Part shown: positions 44,107 through 56,874 of the stretch, one piece after another
Numbering within the stretch: position 1 is the stretch's first letter
Layout of the letters: each line of letters opens with the position of its first letter
Program-made: the position numbers and the translations under genes
Assembly (NCBI GenBank): GCA_025602905.1
Contig: JAHLKI010000005.1
Coordinates: 310,001 to 374,000 of the forward strand
Length of the DNA stretch: 64,000 bases
Reading direction: 5' to 3'
Source of the DNA: Phlyctochytrium arcticum
Lineage: Eukaryota; Chytridiomycota; Chytridiomycetes; Chytridiales; Chytridiaceae
The notes under the pieces: generated by a model
Told to the model about the DNA's origin: nothing
The model's database searches: none
The model's input: only the letters and a program-made list of their open reading frames with translations

Positions 44107-47100
44107 ATGATCACATCAGAAGCCCTTCCTGCATTGCCAAATGACAAAAGCACCATCAAGTCTGCTCCCCTTTTAGAACCTTCCACAACCCGTCAACCAC
44201 CATCCGCCCCCGGAATCATCCCGGCTGCCACTGCAGATGAGAAGCAATCGCCACCGAAAGATGTACATATTCCACCACAACACATCGCAGGGCCACTACC
44301 ACCGGCACCAGTACCACCCCCAATCAAGCCTCGAGAATTTGTCCCTACGCCGAATCGAAATGACAGGCGTGTGCAGTTTGGAGTGGATTGTGCCGAACTA
44401 GTTCACTTTACGCATTGGTTCGTAAATTTACGAACTACTCAAAATCCTGTGATTCTTTCTAATACGGATGATGTATTGCGCTCTTTACTAGGGAACCGGG
44501 AGGAGAACATATAAAGCAACTGGTGGTAAAAAATGTGGTCATGAAGACACAAAAAATCAAGTACAAACTACCCCAAACCCGTTACTTTTCAATGGAATTC
44601 CCCGAAACAATCACTTTAAGTGCTGGCATGAATTGGAGCATCCCCATCACCTTTCGACCCGTGGCTAAGGTGAAGACCTCACCTCTCATTCGCTCGTCAT
44701 CTCGAGTGCCCTAATGTCGTCCCGCAGGAAAATTATCATGACGTTATAGAATTCACCACATCCTTTGGCAAATTCTACTTGCCTGTTAAAGCCACACTAC
44801 CAGAGCATGTTCTTGACTTTCCAGACACGGTAGACTTTGAACTCTGCCCCGTTCGAGAAACCGCCAAGAAGATCTTCTTATTACACAACGTGGGTGAACT
44901 AGCAAGCGCTTTTGAGTGGACCATTGCGAAGCCGTTCGCGATCAGTCCGCGGTCTGGTGAACTCACACCAGGGTCATCGCTGACCGTGACAATTGAGTTC
45001 AAACCGGAGGTACCAAGCATCCAGATTTACGATGATCGACACATTCTCAATTTATGTTAGGATGCAACAGTCATTGGCGCAACTGCCGTGTGCGCATTCG
45101 GGGACCGTCGGCATTGGGAAAAATCAAAAGTCACACAGGCCATGTCTGTAGGTGGGATCGGCAAGTTCTCCTTTCTGAAGATCGAGGGTGGACAAAAGAC
45201 CTTTGACTTTGGAGACGTGTTTGTGGGCAGAAGCGTCGAAAAGAAGTTTGCGTTGATCAATTCGTCCGCAGTAAGTTTCCATCGTGGGCCATCTGATCTG
45301 TTACTTTATTCACCTTCGCGCAGGTGCATGCCAACTTTAAAATCAAACCACCCGAACGAGATGTCGATCCGTATTTTGTGTTCTCGACAACAACCGGCAC
45401 TGTGCAAAGCGAGAGCAGTATGACTATCTCAGTGACGTTCACACCAGTGGCCGCTGGACTTCGCTCTACTGACTACTATGATATCGCAACGGTTTCCGGC
45501 AACATCATTCGCGTGACTTGTACGGGTCGTGGTATCGGTGAGCTACACACAAGATGACTAGATGGTGGTACTTGAGTTGACTGTGGAATTCAGGACCGAA
45601 AGTGACGCTTAATTCCAGTGTAGTCAACTTTAATGATGTTCCGGCCGACACGACCGCCACTCGTGCACTCTTCTTGCAAAACCACTCCAGTACAACCGCG
45701 TTTTATCAGGTAGGCATGCTCACTTGATCATTCTTTTAAAGTGAAAAGGCAGCTCAATTTCGTTCAGTTTCTTACAGATTCCGAAAGTATATTCCGATTT
45801 GATAAGCCTTGGGGTAGTATCAGCCCCCACTCATCTGTAGCACTGACCGTGAAATTCACGCCATACGAGGCAATCAACTATTACCGACGAGTTTACTGCC
45901 TTGTCGAACACCATGATGGACTGGTTCTTGACATTTTGGGGACATGTTACAACGAAAAACGCCGCCCTGCTACTTTTCATCCGAAATACATTGAAAACTA
46001 CCTTCAACGCAAAAAGAACGGGCTTTGGAGTTACGGTCCAGAGCAGTTGGAAGAGGTAAGTACAATTCCTGGTCTGTTTTAAAGCTTCATTATAGAGAAA
46101 TGACACAACATCATGGTAAATAGATGATAAAAAGCGGGACTGTCTCTTGCAATCAAGGCATTCTGAACTGGAATGATCAGATTCAAGCTCAGGCTCATAG
46201 TACGTAAAAAGGTGACACTTTTACCTGGTACCGTAATTTGCTTATACTGTTTCCAATAGTCTCTAAGAACATAGTGGACTCTACCTATGACGAATGTAAA
46301 GTCGCAAGCGAATACTTTTATGAAAATACCGGAGATTGTGAGGCAGTCACGTTAGTGGACACTCATGTCGACTTCGGATCATGCTCTCGCTATCGGGTGA
46401 TCGACAGTCAGTATATCCGTATTGCGAATAACACAAAAGGAAAGATGTCATGCGTGTGGATTATCCCTGGAGACCATAGTGGGTAAAGATAAATTCTATC
46501 TTGAGTAAACGATCCAGTTGCTGACCCTGACCTTGAAAGGGAAGAAACGGTTTTTAGTGTCACGCCTGCCATCGCTGACATTCTTCCGAAGAGCACAGCA
46601 GATTTCAAGGTCAACTTCCGACCTACAATAGACAATTCAATCTATGGAATGCAGCTTGAATGCTTTGTTTATTTCAAATCCATGAGAAACTTCCGACTGG
46701 TGAACGAAGACACTTTTACTCCACCGTGGTGCCTCACACCTATGGTGACCGGGTAGGTTCCCACAAGCGCGATTCTCAACAGCATAATGAATTGACGCGT
46801 CTTGTGATCAGAAACACTTTTTCTTTGGAGCAAGAAACTTTCATTCCCAAAATTGACTTTGGTGCAACCCGTCTTGATTTCCCTTCCTGTCACGTTGACA
46901 AGTCCGTGTACCGTACTGTAAGGGTCTCAAACACGGGTGACACTCCGGTCAATTTCGCAATACTCGATGGAGGATTGACCGGCATTGGCGGAGGTACCGC
47001 ATTAGCAGGGGCCGGCGGTGCCTCTTTCACGGTCAAACCACGGGTCGGACTTCTGCATAAAAATGAATCGCGACTTCTGGTTTTTCGCTTTTCCCCTAGC

Positions 47101-50100
47101 GAGCAAAGGATATATGAGCAAGCACTCAAGTGCTCTTTTAATAGCTCGGCAGCAAATAGTTATGTGTGTATCGAAACGATGCAAAACCGCAATCTGAAAC
47201 TAACATATTGAACCGGTGTCAGGACTTACAAATGCGAGGCGTAGGTTACTATCCGCATCTTTCTTTCGCTGCGCAAAACACGCTTTGCTACAAACCCACG
47301 TGCATTGGAGCAGTAGCAAAGAGCATCTTCACTGCCCGCAACACGTCCCGAATTACCGTTTGTTTCGAGTGGCGCATACCTGCGCAGTACGCATCAGTGA
47401 TATCAATCGAGCCTACGACGGGGATCATGCCGTCGAACGGGACCCTGGAGTTAACTTGTACATTTGCCCCAAATATCGAGCGACAATGGGTCATCAAGAT
47501 TCCTTGTTTTTATCACCATGAGCTCCGAGGTACGTATGCCATAGCTTTGAACGTTGAGATCATTCGCAAACATTGGACCTAGATCAAGACTCGTTCTATG
47601 ATTTCGAGAGATCTCCAGATTTTGGTGAGCGCCGCAGCACCCTCACGGTCATCGGACAAGGTACTCATGGGAGAATAACTGCGCAACCAAAGCACCTGGA
47701 TTTGAGCGCAGTGCTCGTGCACTCACTTGTTGAGAAGGAGATTGTGCTGGCGAACCCCACCGAGTGCGATGTCTTTTATAACCTTGAGCTTATCCGTATC
47801 ATGCAGTCTCCTGAGGGGGGAGAAAGCGCTGGTAGTAAGATCGGACCGATCGCCAACGACGAGGGCCCTCAAGAATTTGAAGAAGTTGTTCAAAATAATG
47901 TCTCAATCTCTGGCTTGGAAATTGCACAACGCACAAATATCTTGCCGGCGCGCTCTCATCAAACATTACGCGTCCGCGTGCGTCTTTCTGAACAAGTTTC
48001 CTATCGGTACCGAGTGTTTTACCGTTTGGAGCCGCAAACGCTCCAAATACCAGCCGGTTCATCCACTCTTACAGCACATTCCAACGAGCCCTTGCGACGT
48101 CATCTCTGCGATATTGTAGCACTCGGTGTGCACCCTTTGATTCAGATCACGGATGTGCGCTGCGAGGGTTTCTCGAAATCACTTTTGTGGCAACTTTTCT
48201 CCTTGCAAAGACTGAATGAAATCCTGAGTAATGTCGATCCACCACCTCGGGATATTGTCGAAGAGAACTCCTTTCCAGTAGATTCCGCCATACCAGGAGA
48301 CGACATCATCGATTACTCAGGTCGGTCAAAGTCCGATCCTGATATCCCAGCTTGTGACTTTGACTTTGGCGCTACACCCGTGGGATGCAGACCAAGTGTG
48401 TTTCACTTCAACTTTCGCAATTCTGGGGTAGTCCAAGTAGAATGGGTCTTTTACTTTCCCAACGACCTGGAGATCAAAATAGAACATTGGGCGGATCCTG
48501 GGGATTATACCGATGAACAACTGCACCACAACTTGATCATTGACAACGAGATCTTTACAATACATCCGAAAGCTGGATGGCTCGAGCCAAACGAGTCTGT
48601 TCACGTAACAATGACTTACAGCCATGAGTTTGCAGGACTTCATAAGCTCCCTGTACTGTTCAAACTCAAAAATGGAACCACTCAGTCAAGCAAAGAGATA
48701 TCATTGCATTTCGTCGGGTATTCCATCCCCACTGCCAAAAAATGTTTGCATTTGCATTCCTCTGCGCACACATTCCAGCCTGTGCATATTGGAACGCGTG
48801 AAGCGCCTGTTCAGGTATGGACGCGCTATATCTTCACAAAGGCATCGACTGTTGACCGTTTATTCCCTTAGACATACCACCTCATGAATAGAGGGGCAGT
48901 ATCACTAGATTACACTGTAGATCTCCGCGGCCTGCAACAGGTATGTTGCAAAGGATTTGCGCCTAGCAGTCTCTTGACACGTTCTTCGTAATAGCTGAAG
49001 GACGAAAATCAAGGTGTGGAAATATTCTCATGTCGACGTAGCTCCGGCACCATAGGTCCTGGTCAAATAGAGTATATTGACTGGGTGTTTCGACCATTGG
49101 AGAACAAGGATTATGAGGTAATTTCATAGTATCGCGGTTGACGGCCGCACACGGTTGAACTCTTTTTAGGTCAGCGTGCCCGTTACAGTAGTAGATGGAC
49201 AAAGTCGAATGGTGACTTTCAGAGGCAAAGGCATTCAGGAATACGTGAGTAAACTGCCCCCTTATCAGTATGTTACAGTGCAGTCGTTGATGAGTTCGTT
49301 GCAGGCCGCCGAGGACGCCCTATTAGATTCGAGGTCATACGTTGATCGTATCCCATCCGTCCAGCACATCACTATGCCTCGCCAGATGGCTCAGATATCC
49401 AAGGAGCGCATCAACTTTGGACATGTCCCGCTTCAGGCTACGGTCAGAGAAGTGGCCGTTGTGCAAAACACGCACCCCACCAATGACGTCTCATTCAACT
49501 GGATTATTCCTTCCACATTGCATCAAAGTAAGTCAAAGCGCCTTTGGCTCATGCAAGAGCAAAACTAATTCTCCAGCCAGTTCTGAAAATTACACCGATG
49601 AATGGTTTCCTGCAATCGGGCGAGTCCAAAGTATGCAAATTTACTTTCCAGCCTCGATACGAATCCCGCGTTTTTGAGACCAACATTATTTGCGAAGTCA
49701 TTGACGAAACTGAGTTGGCGGCCTACAACGAAGCGATGAATGTAATTGAAACTGCAAAACGAGAAGGTCGACCTCTCAGCGTCGTAATGGACACCGCCCC
49801 TGCCCTGCGACGAGACTCTGTAAGGATGTCGATTGCGACTGCCGCCGCAGCCGCAGCAGCTGGGGGTGCTGGACCCAGTGGCGGTATGATTGGAGGTAGC
49901 CAGCACGACCTTAGTAAGGCCAAGTATCGCACTCTTCCACCCATCACACCCCCGGGGATCGCAGGGTCCGTACCATCCAATAAGCAAATTGAAGACGAGT
50001 CAAAAAGACCGCAATCTGCCCTGTCAGGTACATTTGGGTCTCGCTCTGTTGCTTTAAGCTACTTTAACCTCTGTATCAGTTACAAGCGATATGGGAAGCT

Positions 50101-50939
50101 TTACGGGACTTGGGCCGTCTCCCGAGCCGTTCCACCTGTTCGTGTGCATCGTCGCACGCTCTTGTCCACCAGAGGAATGCAGACGTCAGTACGCGAATTA
50201 CGATTTGTTCTTCTATCAGAAGCGATTAAACCACGACTTGCCCGAAATGACAACCAAAGTAAGTCCAGGAATATATAGCGATGCATATAATAGCGTTAAG
50301 GTATTCCTGCAGACATTTGCGTCCTCAATGGCACGCACGACCCTAGTGTCAGCGTTGAGTTCCCTGATTGATGACATCTTTCAAGAGCCCGATGTTCAAT
50401 CCCTACCCGACCTGCTTCGGACTGAAAACACACCTTATTATGCACAAATTGCGGCAGGCCGCAGTGTCAATGGCATTGTAGCTGTTTCAGCACCACAGGC
50501 CTCCATGGACACCTCTACAAATGAAGGCCATGCTGGCGTGGTTGGAAATGTCATCGAGGAAGAGGACGGAATAGAATTTTCAGAACAAGGATTGCATTTA
50601 CTTGAAGATGCAACGTTAGCATTTGCTCCAGATTCACCGTCAACATCAAAAACAAATTTGGAAGCGCTGAGTAAGAGGATTGCTAGTGTTTCTTTATCAC
50701 GCCCGACTACCGCTGGATCCGTGTCAGAAGAGAACGAAGATGAAATGGCCGAGGTGCTTTTGAGGTAAGACAATCCTCTCGGATGTATTGTATGCCCCGC
50801 TTGCTCATAGTGTATTAGCGCCCCCGACTTGCAAAATATGGTGGAATCAATCTTGGAAGGCACCATTTACAATTTGATGCAAGAGGCCAATCTTGACGAA
50901 TTCGATTTCACAAAGCATCAAATGGTGATCATTGGATAA
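44107..50939 (+). CDS. CFAP65: CFAP65/CCDC108-like axonemal protein with repeated MSP/ASH domains
   Basis: A 6.8-kb gene with many short introns. The first intron (44418-44491) joins VDCAELVHFTHW to EPGGEHIKQLVVKNV. The diagnostic CFAP65 blocks follow: KTQKIKYKLPQTRYFSMEFP, WSIPITFRPV, FYLPVKATLPEHVLDFPDTV, FELCPVRETAKKIFLLHNVG and AISPRSGELTPGSSLTVTIE. Further MSP/ASH-type beta-sandwich repeats run to about 49,700 (for example FDFGATPVGCRPSVFHFNFR and ERINFGHVPLQATVREVAVV). An Ala/Gly-rich linker and a C-terminus ending LDEFDFTKHQMVIIG complete the gene (stop 50937-50939). Family members are central-apparatus proteins of motile cilia, needed for sperm flagella in animals. By eye the product is of the order of 1,900-2,000 aa, like animal CFAP65. 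HYDIN-type paralogy was considered but the N-terminal blocks favour CFAP65. Confidence 0.85.
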
Positions 50940-51047
50940 TGAACGGAATAGGGTCTGAACATGCATGCCGCTGAAAAATATGTACTCATTTGTAGCATAT
51001 CGGAGATCTAATCACAATAAGTTATATAAAGCTTGTGCAAGGGAAAT

Positions 51048-51808
51048 TTAGCCGATTGTTATCTCATTTCGTTCTCGGGCCAGTGCAAGATTTCGCTTGG
51101 TGGCGATCTTGATGGTCGGCCCCAGACATGCAACTCCGAAAAATAACGTGTAAAATACAGCGGCGACGAGATCGACGATGGGAAAACTTCCAAATATTCC
51201 AAAGCCGAAGACAACCAGTGCTTCCACGCCATGGAGTGCAAGTACACCTTTCAGAAGCTGCTCGAACAAGACGTTTCCACCCATGCCATATCGATAGAAT
51301 TCCAGAACATGGGGAAGTGGTAGAAATGCTCCGGCTAGCAGGACAAACCACAGCGCTAGAAATGTGGTAACCATCTTTGCAGGTGGCTCAAACTCGAACG
51401 TCGGGATTCGGCCAGGCGCCAAATACTTCTTGCTCGGTGCCTAATACATATCTTATGCTTAATATCCAGAAGAAAAGAACCCAAAATGATGATTCTTACC
51501 AAACTCAGGGCCGTTCTAGCTTCCTTCGCAAGAGCGGCAAACTTTTCTTTGACCTCAATTTCTGATCGTACTGCCACGTCAAATGGAATGCGTACGTCTT
51601 TAAGCACCATCTCTCCTTCCTGATTTAAATCCGCATACTGCAAGGTGAAGCCGGCGGAGTCTACGTCGATGACCTTTGTTTGTAAAGCTTTGGGAGAGTT
51701 GGCAAAGTACTGCGCGTAGAGCTTCAGGTCGTCGTGTCGATCATTGATGTACCTCTTCAGTTCTGCTTCTGAGGACGATATGGGATCTTTCCGGCTTCTA
51801 ATCGACAT
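51048..51808 (-). CDS. DUF2470 domain plus C-terminal membrane protein
   Basis: Exon 1 is 51500-51808 and exon 2 is 51048-51440, intron 59 nt. Residues ~10-100 match DUF2470, the haem-oxygenase/pyridoxamine-oxidase-like helper fold (LKRYINDRHDDLKLYAQYFA, DVDSAGFTLQYAD, RIPFDVAVRSEIEVKEKFAA). The second exon has about four hydrophobic helices (TTFLALWFVLLAGAFLPLPH, VEALVVFGFGIFGSFPIVDL, AAVFYTLFFGVACLGPTIKI) with the layout of DUF4499-type fungal integral membrane proteins. Function is unknown. It is convergent with CFAP65, 108 bp apart. Confidence 0.7.
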
Positions 51809-52123
51809 ATTGAAGCTGCCTGGAGTATAATGATCTGAGGAAAACCTTGCAGATCGGCGCTGGAAATGCTGTGAAATTCTGAATTCCCGACCAGCGCCCG
51901 TTTGTGGCGCATGCTCTCGCCCATTTGTCACAGGTTGTGCTGGAGTCTTTCAAATTTGAGTTGACAGCGGCATTTGGAGTTCAACACAACATTGCACCAC
52001 CGGGATTCGGGAACAGACATATATACGTTTTCACTGGCATTCATAAACAGCTGGGAAATGCCTTTGTAGTGCCGAAATAGTTATCAAACCATACTTCAGC
52101 TTCATATTCCAACCACACGCGCC
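51809..52123. other. Divergent promoter region
   Basis: 315 bp between the DUF2470 gene (-) and the stress protein gene (+). No distinct motif is seen. Confidence 0.4.
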
Positions 52124-53056
52124 ATGACGGATCACAACCATCCCCACTACCTATCTCGTCCTGGAGAGGGCGATATTGAAGAGATAGCAGATGCTTCAGA
52201 CATCTTCGAACCACCTCCCCCAGGAACTCCTCCTCCAGCTGATCATCTCTTGAACCCTGTCGACAATGTAGGGCTACCTGTCCTCCCAGACTTTACCATA
52301 GGCAGCACCGCGTCCCTGTTCAATAAAATGACGCTAGCAGCAACTCACCCCCTGCACCGTGGCCATAATCGGTACATGGTCGCAGTGGATGACTCTGTGC
52401 TTTCCGAAGATGCTTTTGACTGGGTGTGTCGGTGCCTGGCAAAGGATGAGGATGACTTAGTTGTGATCCACGTATTGAAGACGGATGAATATGCAAAAAT
52501 CCAGAAGGAGGATGCAGAGGATGGCTCACCTAGGCCTCTTGACAAATTGCAACGAATAGGAAACAACCTTCGCAAAGCATACCGCAAGCGGCTCTCTCAG
52601 TTCCCCGTCGCCAATGTCAACTTTTCAGTACAAGTCAAGGTGGCCGATTCCCCCAAAGCGGCAATTTGTGAGTTAGCAAGTGAGCTACAAGTGGATACAC
52701 TAGTGTTGGGTACTTCGGGCACTTCCTCCATCAAAGAGTAAGCTTTATTGTCCAATGAGTAGTGTGTGTCTTCTGATTTAACCATGCCTAGGTTCTTACT
52801 GGGAACTACATCAACTTACTGTCTAAAGCACGCCACTGTACCAGTGGTGATAGTCAAGCCAAATGTGGCATCCTCTTTACAAACCGCAGGAAGCACAGCG
52901 GAAAACGCAACCCCTCCCTCATCCCGAAACCGGTGGAGCTTCTTGAGCCGACGATCAACAAAAGATTTCACTCAAAGCACGGAAAATGTGGGCTCACCAC
53001 CACACAGCACTGATCATTCAAGGTCAGAGGGGTCCGCATTACCTGTTGCGGAGTAG
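52124..53056 (+). CDS. Universal stress protein (UspA fold)
   Basis: Exon 1 is 52124-52737 and exon 2 is 52792-53056, intron 54 nt. After a Pro-rich N-terminal extension, the Usp core starts near residue 83 with RYMVAVDDSVLSEDAFDWVC, then DDLVVIHVL, KVADSPKAAICELASELQVD and TLVLGTSGTSSIKE-FLLGTT. It ends STYCLKHATVPVVIVKPN. The G-x2-G-x9-G(S/T) ATP-binding pattern is only partly met, so nucleotide binding is uncertain. The C-terminal tail is Ser-rich. Fungal Usp proteins are cytosolic or nuclear stress-responsive proteins of mostly unknown role. Confidence 0.85.
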
Positions 53057-53194
53057 ATTCTATCTGATGTCCCACCATGTACATAGTCTGCATATTATAG
53101 CCTGTCAGCGTCTTGGCGGCTCCACAAAAGACGGATCGCATGTACTGACAAACATAAATAAATAAATTAAATTAGAAAAATGTACAGAGTAAGT

Positions 53195-54703
53195 CTAATT
53201 TGTGGTGTGATCCGCTCGCTTGAGTAAAGTGGTCTCCCATTGTGTCTTATACTTGCGATAAAGAAGCATGGTGACGCGGGCATCTTCCACTGAAGAATGC
53301 TCTCCGGATTGGATGTCAAGCCCGAGCAATTGTTTTGCAAGTTTTCGTAAAGCTGGTGCACGCCCTTTGGAAAACACGCGGAAGGGTTTGTAGAGGGCAG
53401 TATCTCGCACTAATCGGGATGGATGGGTCAGGAAAAGGGCATTGAAATCGTTCTTCAACGCATGACCGACAACCACGCGATCGCGAATCAAGTCGGCAAC
53501 TTCCTTTTGAATAAGTTTGAACGGGAATGCTACAAACAATCGAAAACAGTCAACTCCGCCATGTCCGGCTAGGAACTCAAGCGACCACTTACCAGTTTTC
53601 AAAAGCTCTGGTGTAATACCACTGACCCAGGTACGATAATCGGTAATAGCCTCTTGTGGTAAAACATACTTGTCCAGCACAGTATGCCCGTGAAAATTGA
53701 CGATACTGACTCGAGCGAGGGCTGACTCCATCCCACCTTCGCCGACACCAACCATTTCACAATCCATCGCCAAGAACTTGCCAGTCTTTGTCTGACCAGT
53801 TCTCGAAACATCCCCAGCATTGCGAAGCAAGTCTAATGGCTTCGCATCTGTTGGAACGGCTTTACTGAGCCCGTCAGCTGATGCAGCAGCTGCTCGATTC
53901 GCTGTTTCCTCCTCGTCTTCGTCGTCTGAAAGGCCGGTTGGGTGCAATTGGCCAGTCTTCATCACCAATTCCAGTATTCGACGATCGCGTTCCCGAACGG
54001 AATCCTCAGGAACAGTGTCAACAATGCCATCCTCATCAAATTCTGCAAACCATTCCTCGATCGATTTTGTAGGTAAACCTGACTCGTCTGCGGTAGCCAC
54101 AGTGGACGCCTTTTTCAACACGGTCGAGGAGGTTATAGCGCCTCCCAAGTCAAAATCGGAATCCGAGTCCTCTCCGCTGCGCTGTGGGGTATTTGCGCTC
54201 TGTACCTTGGATTTGGAGGGCGATTTCTCACCCCGGCCTTTTTTGGCAGCCTTATTGTTGAGCTTGTCTGTGCCCTTCACCTTGGATTTGGAGGACGCCT
54301 TTCCATCACGGTCTCTTTTATTAGCTTTCTTGTCGAGCTTATCTGCGCCCTTTGCCTTGGATTTGGAGGGCGCCTTTTCATCGCGGTCTTCTTTGGTAGC
54401 TTTCTTGTCGAGCTCGGTATGTTTTGCAACTTTGGATGACTTCTGCGCTGTATCATCATCAACGAACTTCCTCTTTTTGCCCGGAACCACCGTTGGCTCC
54501 GCGATTGACGCTAATTTTGTACTGCTTTTTCGAGTCGTTTTGCCTTTGGCAAGGGGCTTTGCGCCCTCGTCCACTGGCTTGACAGATGGCTTTTTACTTG
54601 CGCTTGGTTTGTTGATTTTCTGAATTGTATTGCAAGATAATAAATAATCGTCCCGACTGAGGCAATGGTCTACGTCTGCCATACCTTGCAAAGGCTTTTC
54701 CAA
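53195..54703 (-). CDS. REX4: REX4/REXO4-type DEDDh 3'-5' exonuclease
   Basis: A Lys/Ser-rich N-terminus of nucleolar type carries three 25-residue repeats. The exonuclease domain follows near residue 315 ([56 protein letters not shown]). The DEDDh residues are visible: D and E of DCEMVGVG, D in [11 protein letters not shown] and D in [17 protein letters not shown]. Inside the domain sits a 63-nt stretch (53530-53592) with GT...TAG ends and no stop. It interrupts the family consensus and is almost certainly an intron whose length is a multiple of three; removing it joins ELLKT to [18 protein letters not shown]4 acts in rRNA processing. The start codon is uncertain (54703 or 54682). Confidence 0.88.
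   Translation of the reverse strand: MEKPLQGMADVDHCLSRDDYLLSCNTIQKINKPSASKKPSVKPVDEGAKPLAKGKTTRKSSTKLASIAEPTVVPGKKRKFVDDDTAQKSSKVAKHTELDKKATKEDRDEKAPSKSKAKGADKLDKKANKRDRDGKASSKSKVKGTDKLNNKAAKKGRGEKSPSKSKVQSANTPQRSGEDSDSDFDLGGAITSSTVLKKASTVATADESGLPTKSIEEWFAEFDEDGIVDTVPEDSVRERDRRILELVMKTGQLHPTGLSDDEDEEETANRAAAASADGLSKAVPTDAKPLDLLRNAGDVSRTGQTKTGKFLAMDCEMVGVGEGGMESALARVSIVNFHGHTVLDKYVLPQEAITDYRTWVSGITPELLKTGKWSLEFLAGHGGVDCFRLFVAFPFKLIQKEVADLIRDRVVVGHALKNDFNALFLTHPSRLVRDTALYKPFRVFSKGRAPALRKLAKQLLGLDIQSGEHSSVEDARVTMLLYRKYKTQWETTLLKRADHTTN
54204..54428. repeat. 75-nt minisatellite in the REX4 N-terminal coding region
   Basis: CTTGGATTTGG recurs at 54206, 54281 and 54356, an exact 75-nt period. It codes for KKAxKxxRxxKxxSKSKxKGxDKL-type repeats, so copy number can change without breaking frame. 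Confidence 0.8.
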
Positions 54704-54960
54704 TTAGAAGATATTCCCTTCGAAGGACCCCCTGTTGCTTCTTTGGCCTCGACCATCACTTGAGTTATTCTCTGAGGACTCAACGTTGATATATGGTAAG
54801 CGGTTTACAAAGGGTAAATTGTCAAATTGTCAATGCATTGAATTCAAAATTCCCAACTCTTGTCGGGCAGGGTGGCACAGTTTCCGTCGAGAGCTAATGG
54901 CCGTTTGTCACGAATCGGAGTCGTGCAGCGGCGCGAACAGTTTTCCTCGCACATGCCACG

Positions 54961-55893
54961 ATGACTGTACATCAATCTCAGTCCCAAGAAGATAGTGGGA
55001 ACGCAGGTCCCACTTCACAGGCAACTTCCGCACCCTTCCTGTCCGGAGAACCTCCTGTTGCGTCGGGGCCACCGCCCTCTTTCCTGCCCCCTCAGGTTGG
55101 AGGTCCGCCAGCGTCAGGCTATGGCACACCACCGCCAAGCTCCGGATACGGCACCCCCCCACCTACCTTCCCCCCATCCCCCTCAGGTTCCGCACTCCCT
55201 CCTCCTCCGCAAGGCCCACCAGCGCGAGGGACGTACTCGGCCTATCCGGAACATTTAAGGAATGCACCACCCTCACAAGGCAACTTTCAAGGCAATGTTG
55301 CGGGCCTAAACGGATGGAATGATCTACCTGCGCACATGCTGTCAGGAATGGCTGGCAAGAAAAAGGCGAGTAGTGCCGGCTCCAACTCTGGCGCAAGCAC
55401 TCCGGCTGCTACAGCTGTCATACAAGATCCATTCGAAGCACTGAGCGGAGTGACTGACCCTGCAGGACATATCGTCGCCGCTTTCGTAGGTGCCATGGAG
55501 CGGGTCCGACTCAAGGCTGATGTGTGTGTTCCGACTCTTGCTGAATATCATACAATGTTTTCTCACTGCCATTCCTCATATTAGCCATCACAAAAGCGAA
55601 TGGTGGAGGACACCAGTAAGCGACTAGACACATTATATGAACGCCTGTCAGCAAATGCTATTCCACAGCATGTTTTGGGAACTACGGTTCAGCTGGCTTC
55701 AGGTTGGTAACCAATTTACCTCTGCCTTGTTCTGAATTACTTATTCTGCATGTTCAAACGAATAGCACTTGTTAACGAAGAATACTCGACCTGCAATAGC
55801 ATTACCACATCTCTCATGACCGGGAGCTTTGACCAAGAGGGCAAGTGGCTACTGGGAGCGAAACGGCTGATCGAGTTGTGTCAAAAGCTGTAG
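54961..55893 (+). CDS. SRA1-domain protein (SRA1/Sec31 C-terminal type)
   Basis: The N-terminus is Gly/Pro-rich with YGTPPPSSGYGTPPP repeats. GLNGWNDLPAHML resembles the GWNDPP box of SRA1. A helical bundle follows (DPAGHIVAAFVGAMERVRLK-AD, then across an intron PSQKRMVEDTSKRLDTLYER, NAIPQHVLGTTVQLAS). It ends SLMTGSFDQEGKWLLGAKRL-IELCQKL, the SRA1/Sec31 C-terminal signature. The two introns lie at about 55520-55586 and 55704-55766. The stop is TAG 55891-55893. The length (~255 aa) fits SRA1 and is far too short for Sec31. In animals SRA1 is a transcription co-regulator; its fungal role is unclear. Confidence 0.75.
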
Positions 55894-56279
55894 ATCAAAC
55901 ATTTCCATACATGACGCTCACTGAGCTCCCAGCCTTCACAGTCTTCTTTACGTGATTTTGTCAATTTTGTTGGGAGAATTTCTGCCACGGTTTTTTTCCC
56001 CCTATACCTTTCTTCCTGTATACAAAGCCCGTTCCATTTCGCATATATTTTTGACAGCCGAGGTTTTGAGGTTTTCAAGGTAAATCTCATCATCACCACT
56101 GTGGCACAATACCGCTGGTTCGCTTTCCTTGGCCAAAACGTAAAAATCAGGCCATCGCGTCAGCACTCGTCCTTTAGACTCCTAAATTCCTGTCGCAGGA
56201 ATCCCTCGAATCGCTTCTTTGACCACCGCAGTACAATCGTCAATCTCATTTTATCGTAAAGAGTGTTGATCCAACAAAA
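55894..56279. other. Intergenic, nothing recognised
   Basis: This is the 3' UTR of the SRA1-like gene and the promoter of the TMEM14-like gene. No ORF with family signature is present. Confidence 0.4.
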
Positions 56280-56874
56280 ATGCCACCCAAACCCGACAAA
56301 CCCACCAGAGTTGTTCGACGATCGGGCACCGACTACTTTGCTTATATCTATGCTGGAGTGGTTTTTATCGGCGGGATTATAGGCTTTATCAAAGCCGGTA
56401 CGACGCTCAATACATGTGGCAGTGATCGGTGTTTTAAGTGACCACTGAACATTAGGTAGTGTGATGTCGATGCTCGTAGGCACTGTGATGGGGACTTTAT
56501 TGGGCATCGGAGCTCGCCAAGTTAGCGCAAACTCGGGGAACTATATGCTCCTCTTTGGTAGGCAAAATTGCTCGTGCATTCAATGAGCATATCTCTAAAG
56601 CCTGCGGGTACCAACAGTCCTCAGTGCAGCTTTGATGATCGTCATGGGAACCCGAATGTCTTACTCTGGTGGGTAAAGATGATAGCGCTGGGAATGTAAA
56701 CATCTCTAACGGACGACGCTTTATTGTAGGAAAATTCTTCCCCACTGGAGCAGTTGGTTGCATCAGGTGGGTTCATACATTAGGCTCTGCATCACTACTT
56801 TTTGACCCTGTCACCCTGCGTGCAGCGCTGTGTCATTTCTGCGATATGGTATTCGCATGGCAAACGATGCATAA
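56280..56874 (+). CDS. TMEM14/UPF0136 small membrane protein
   Basis: Five short exons. MPPKPDKPTRVVRRSG leads to the first helix, YFAYIYAGVVFIGGIIGFIK-A. After a 60-nt intron comes GSVMSMLVGTVMGTLLGIGA with RQVSANSGNYMLLF. The next exon has VLSAALMIVMGTRMSYS-G, then KFFPTGAVGCIS and the last helix AVSFLRYGIRMANDA (stop 56872-56874). The four-helix pattern with GSxxSLxxGxxxGxLLGxGA and GKxFPxG is that of TMEM14 proteins of mitochondrial or Golgi membranes, implicated in haem metabolism in animals. The small size (~115 aa) fits. Confidence 0.8.

Noticed and set aside
44107..50939. HYDIN or DLEC1 instead of CFAP65
   Set aside because: All have ASH/MSP repeats, but the block with KTQKIKYKLP and the following ATLPEHVLDFPDTV order fits CFAP65/CCDC108. 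The length is also right for CFAP65 and too short for HYDIN.
54961..55893. Sec31 COPII coat subunit
   Set aside because: The C-terminal helical module is shared, but there is no WD40 or Pro-rich Sec31 body and the gene is only about 255 codons. The GWNDLP box points to SRA1.
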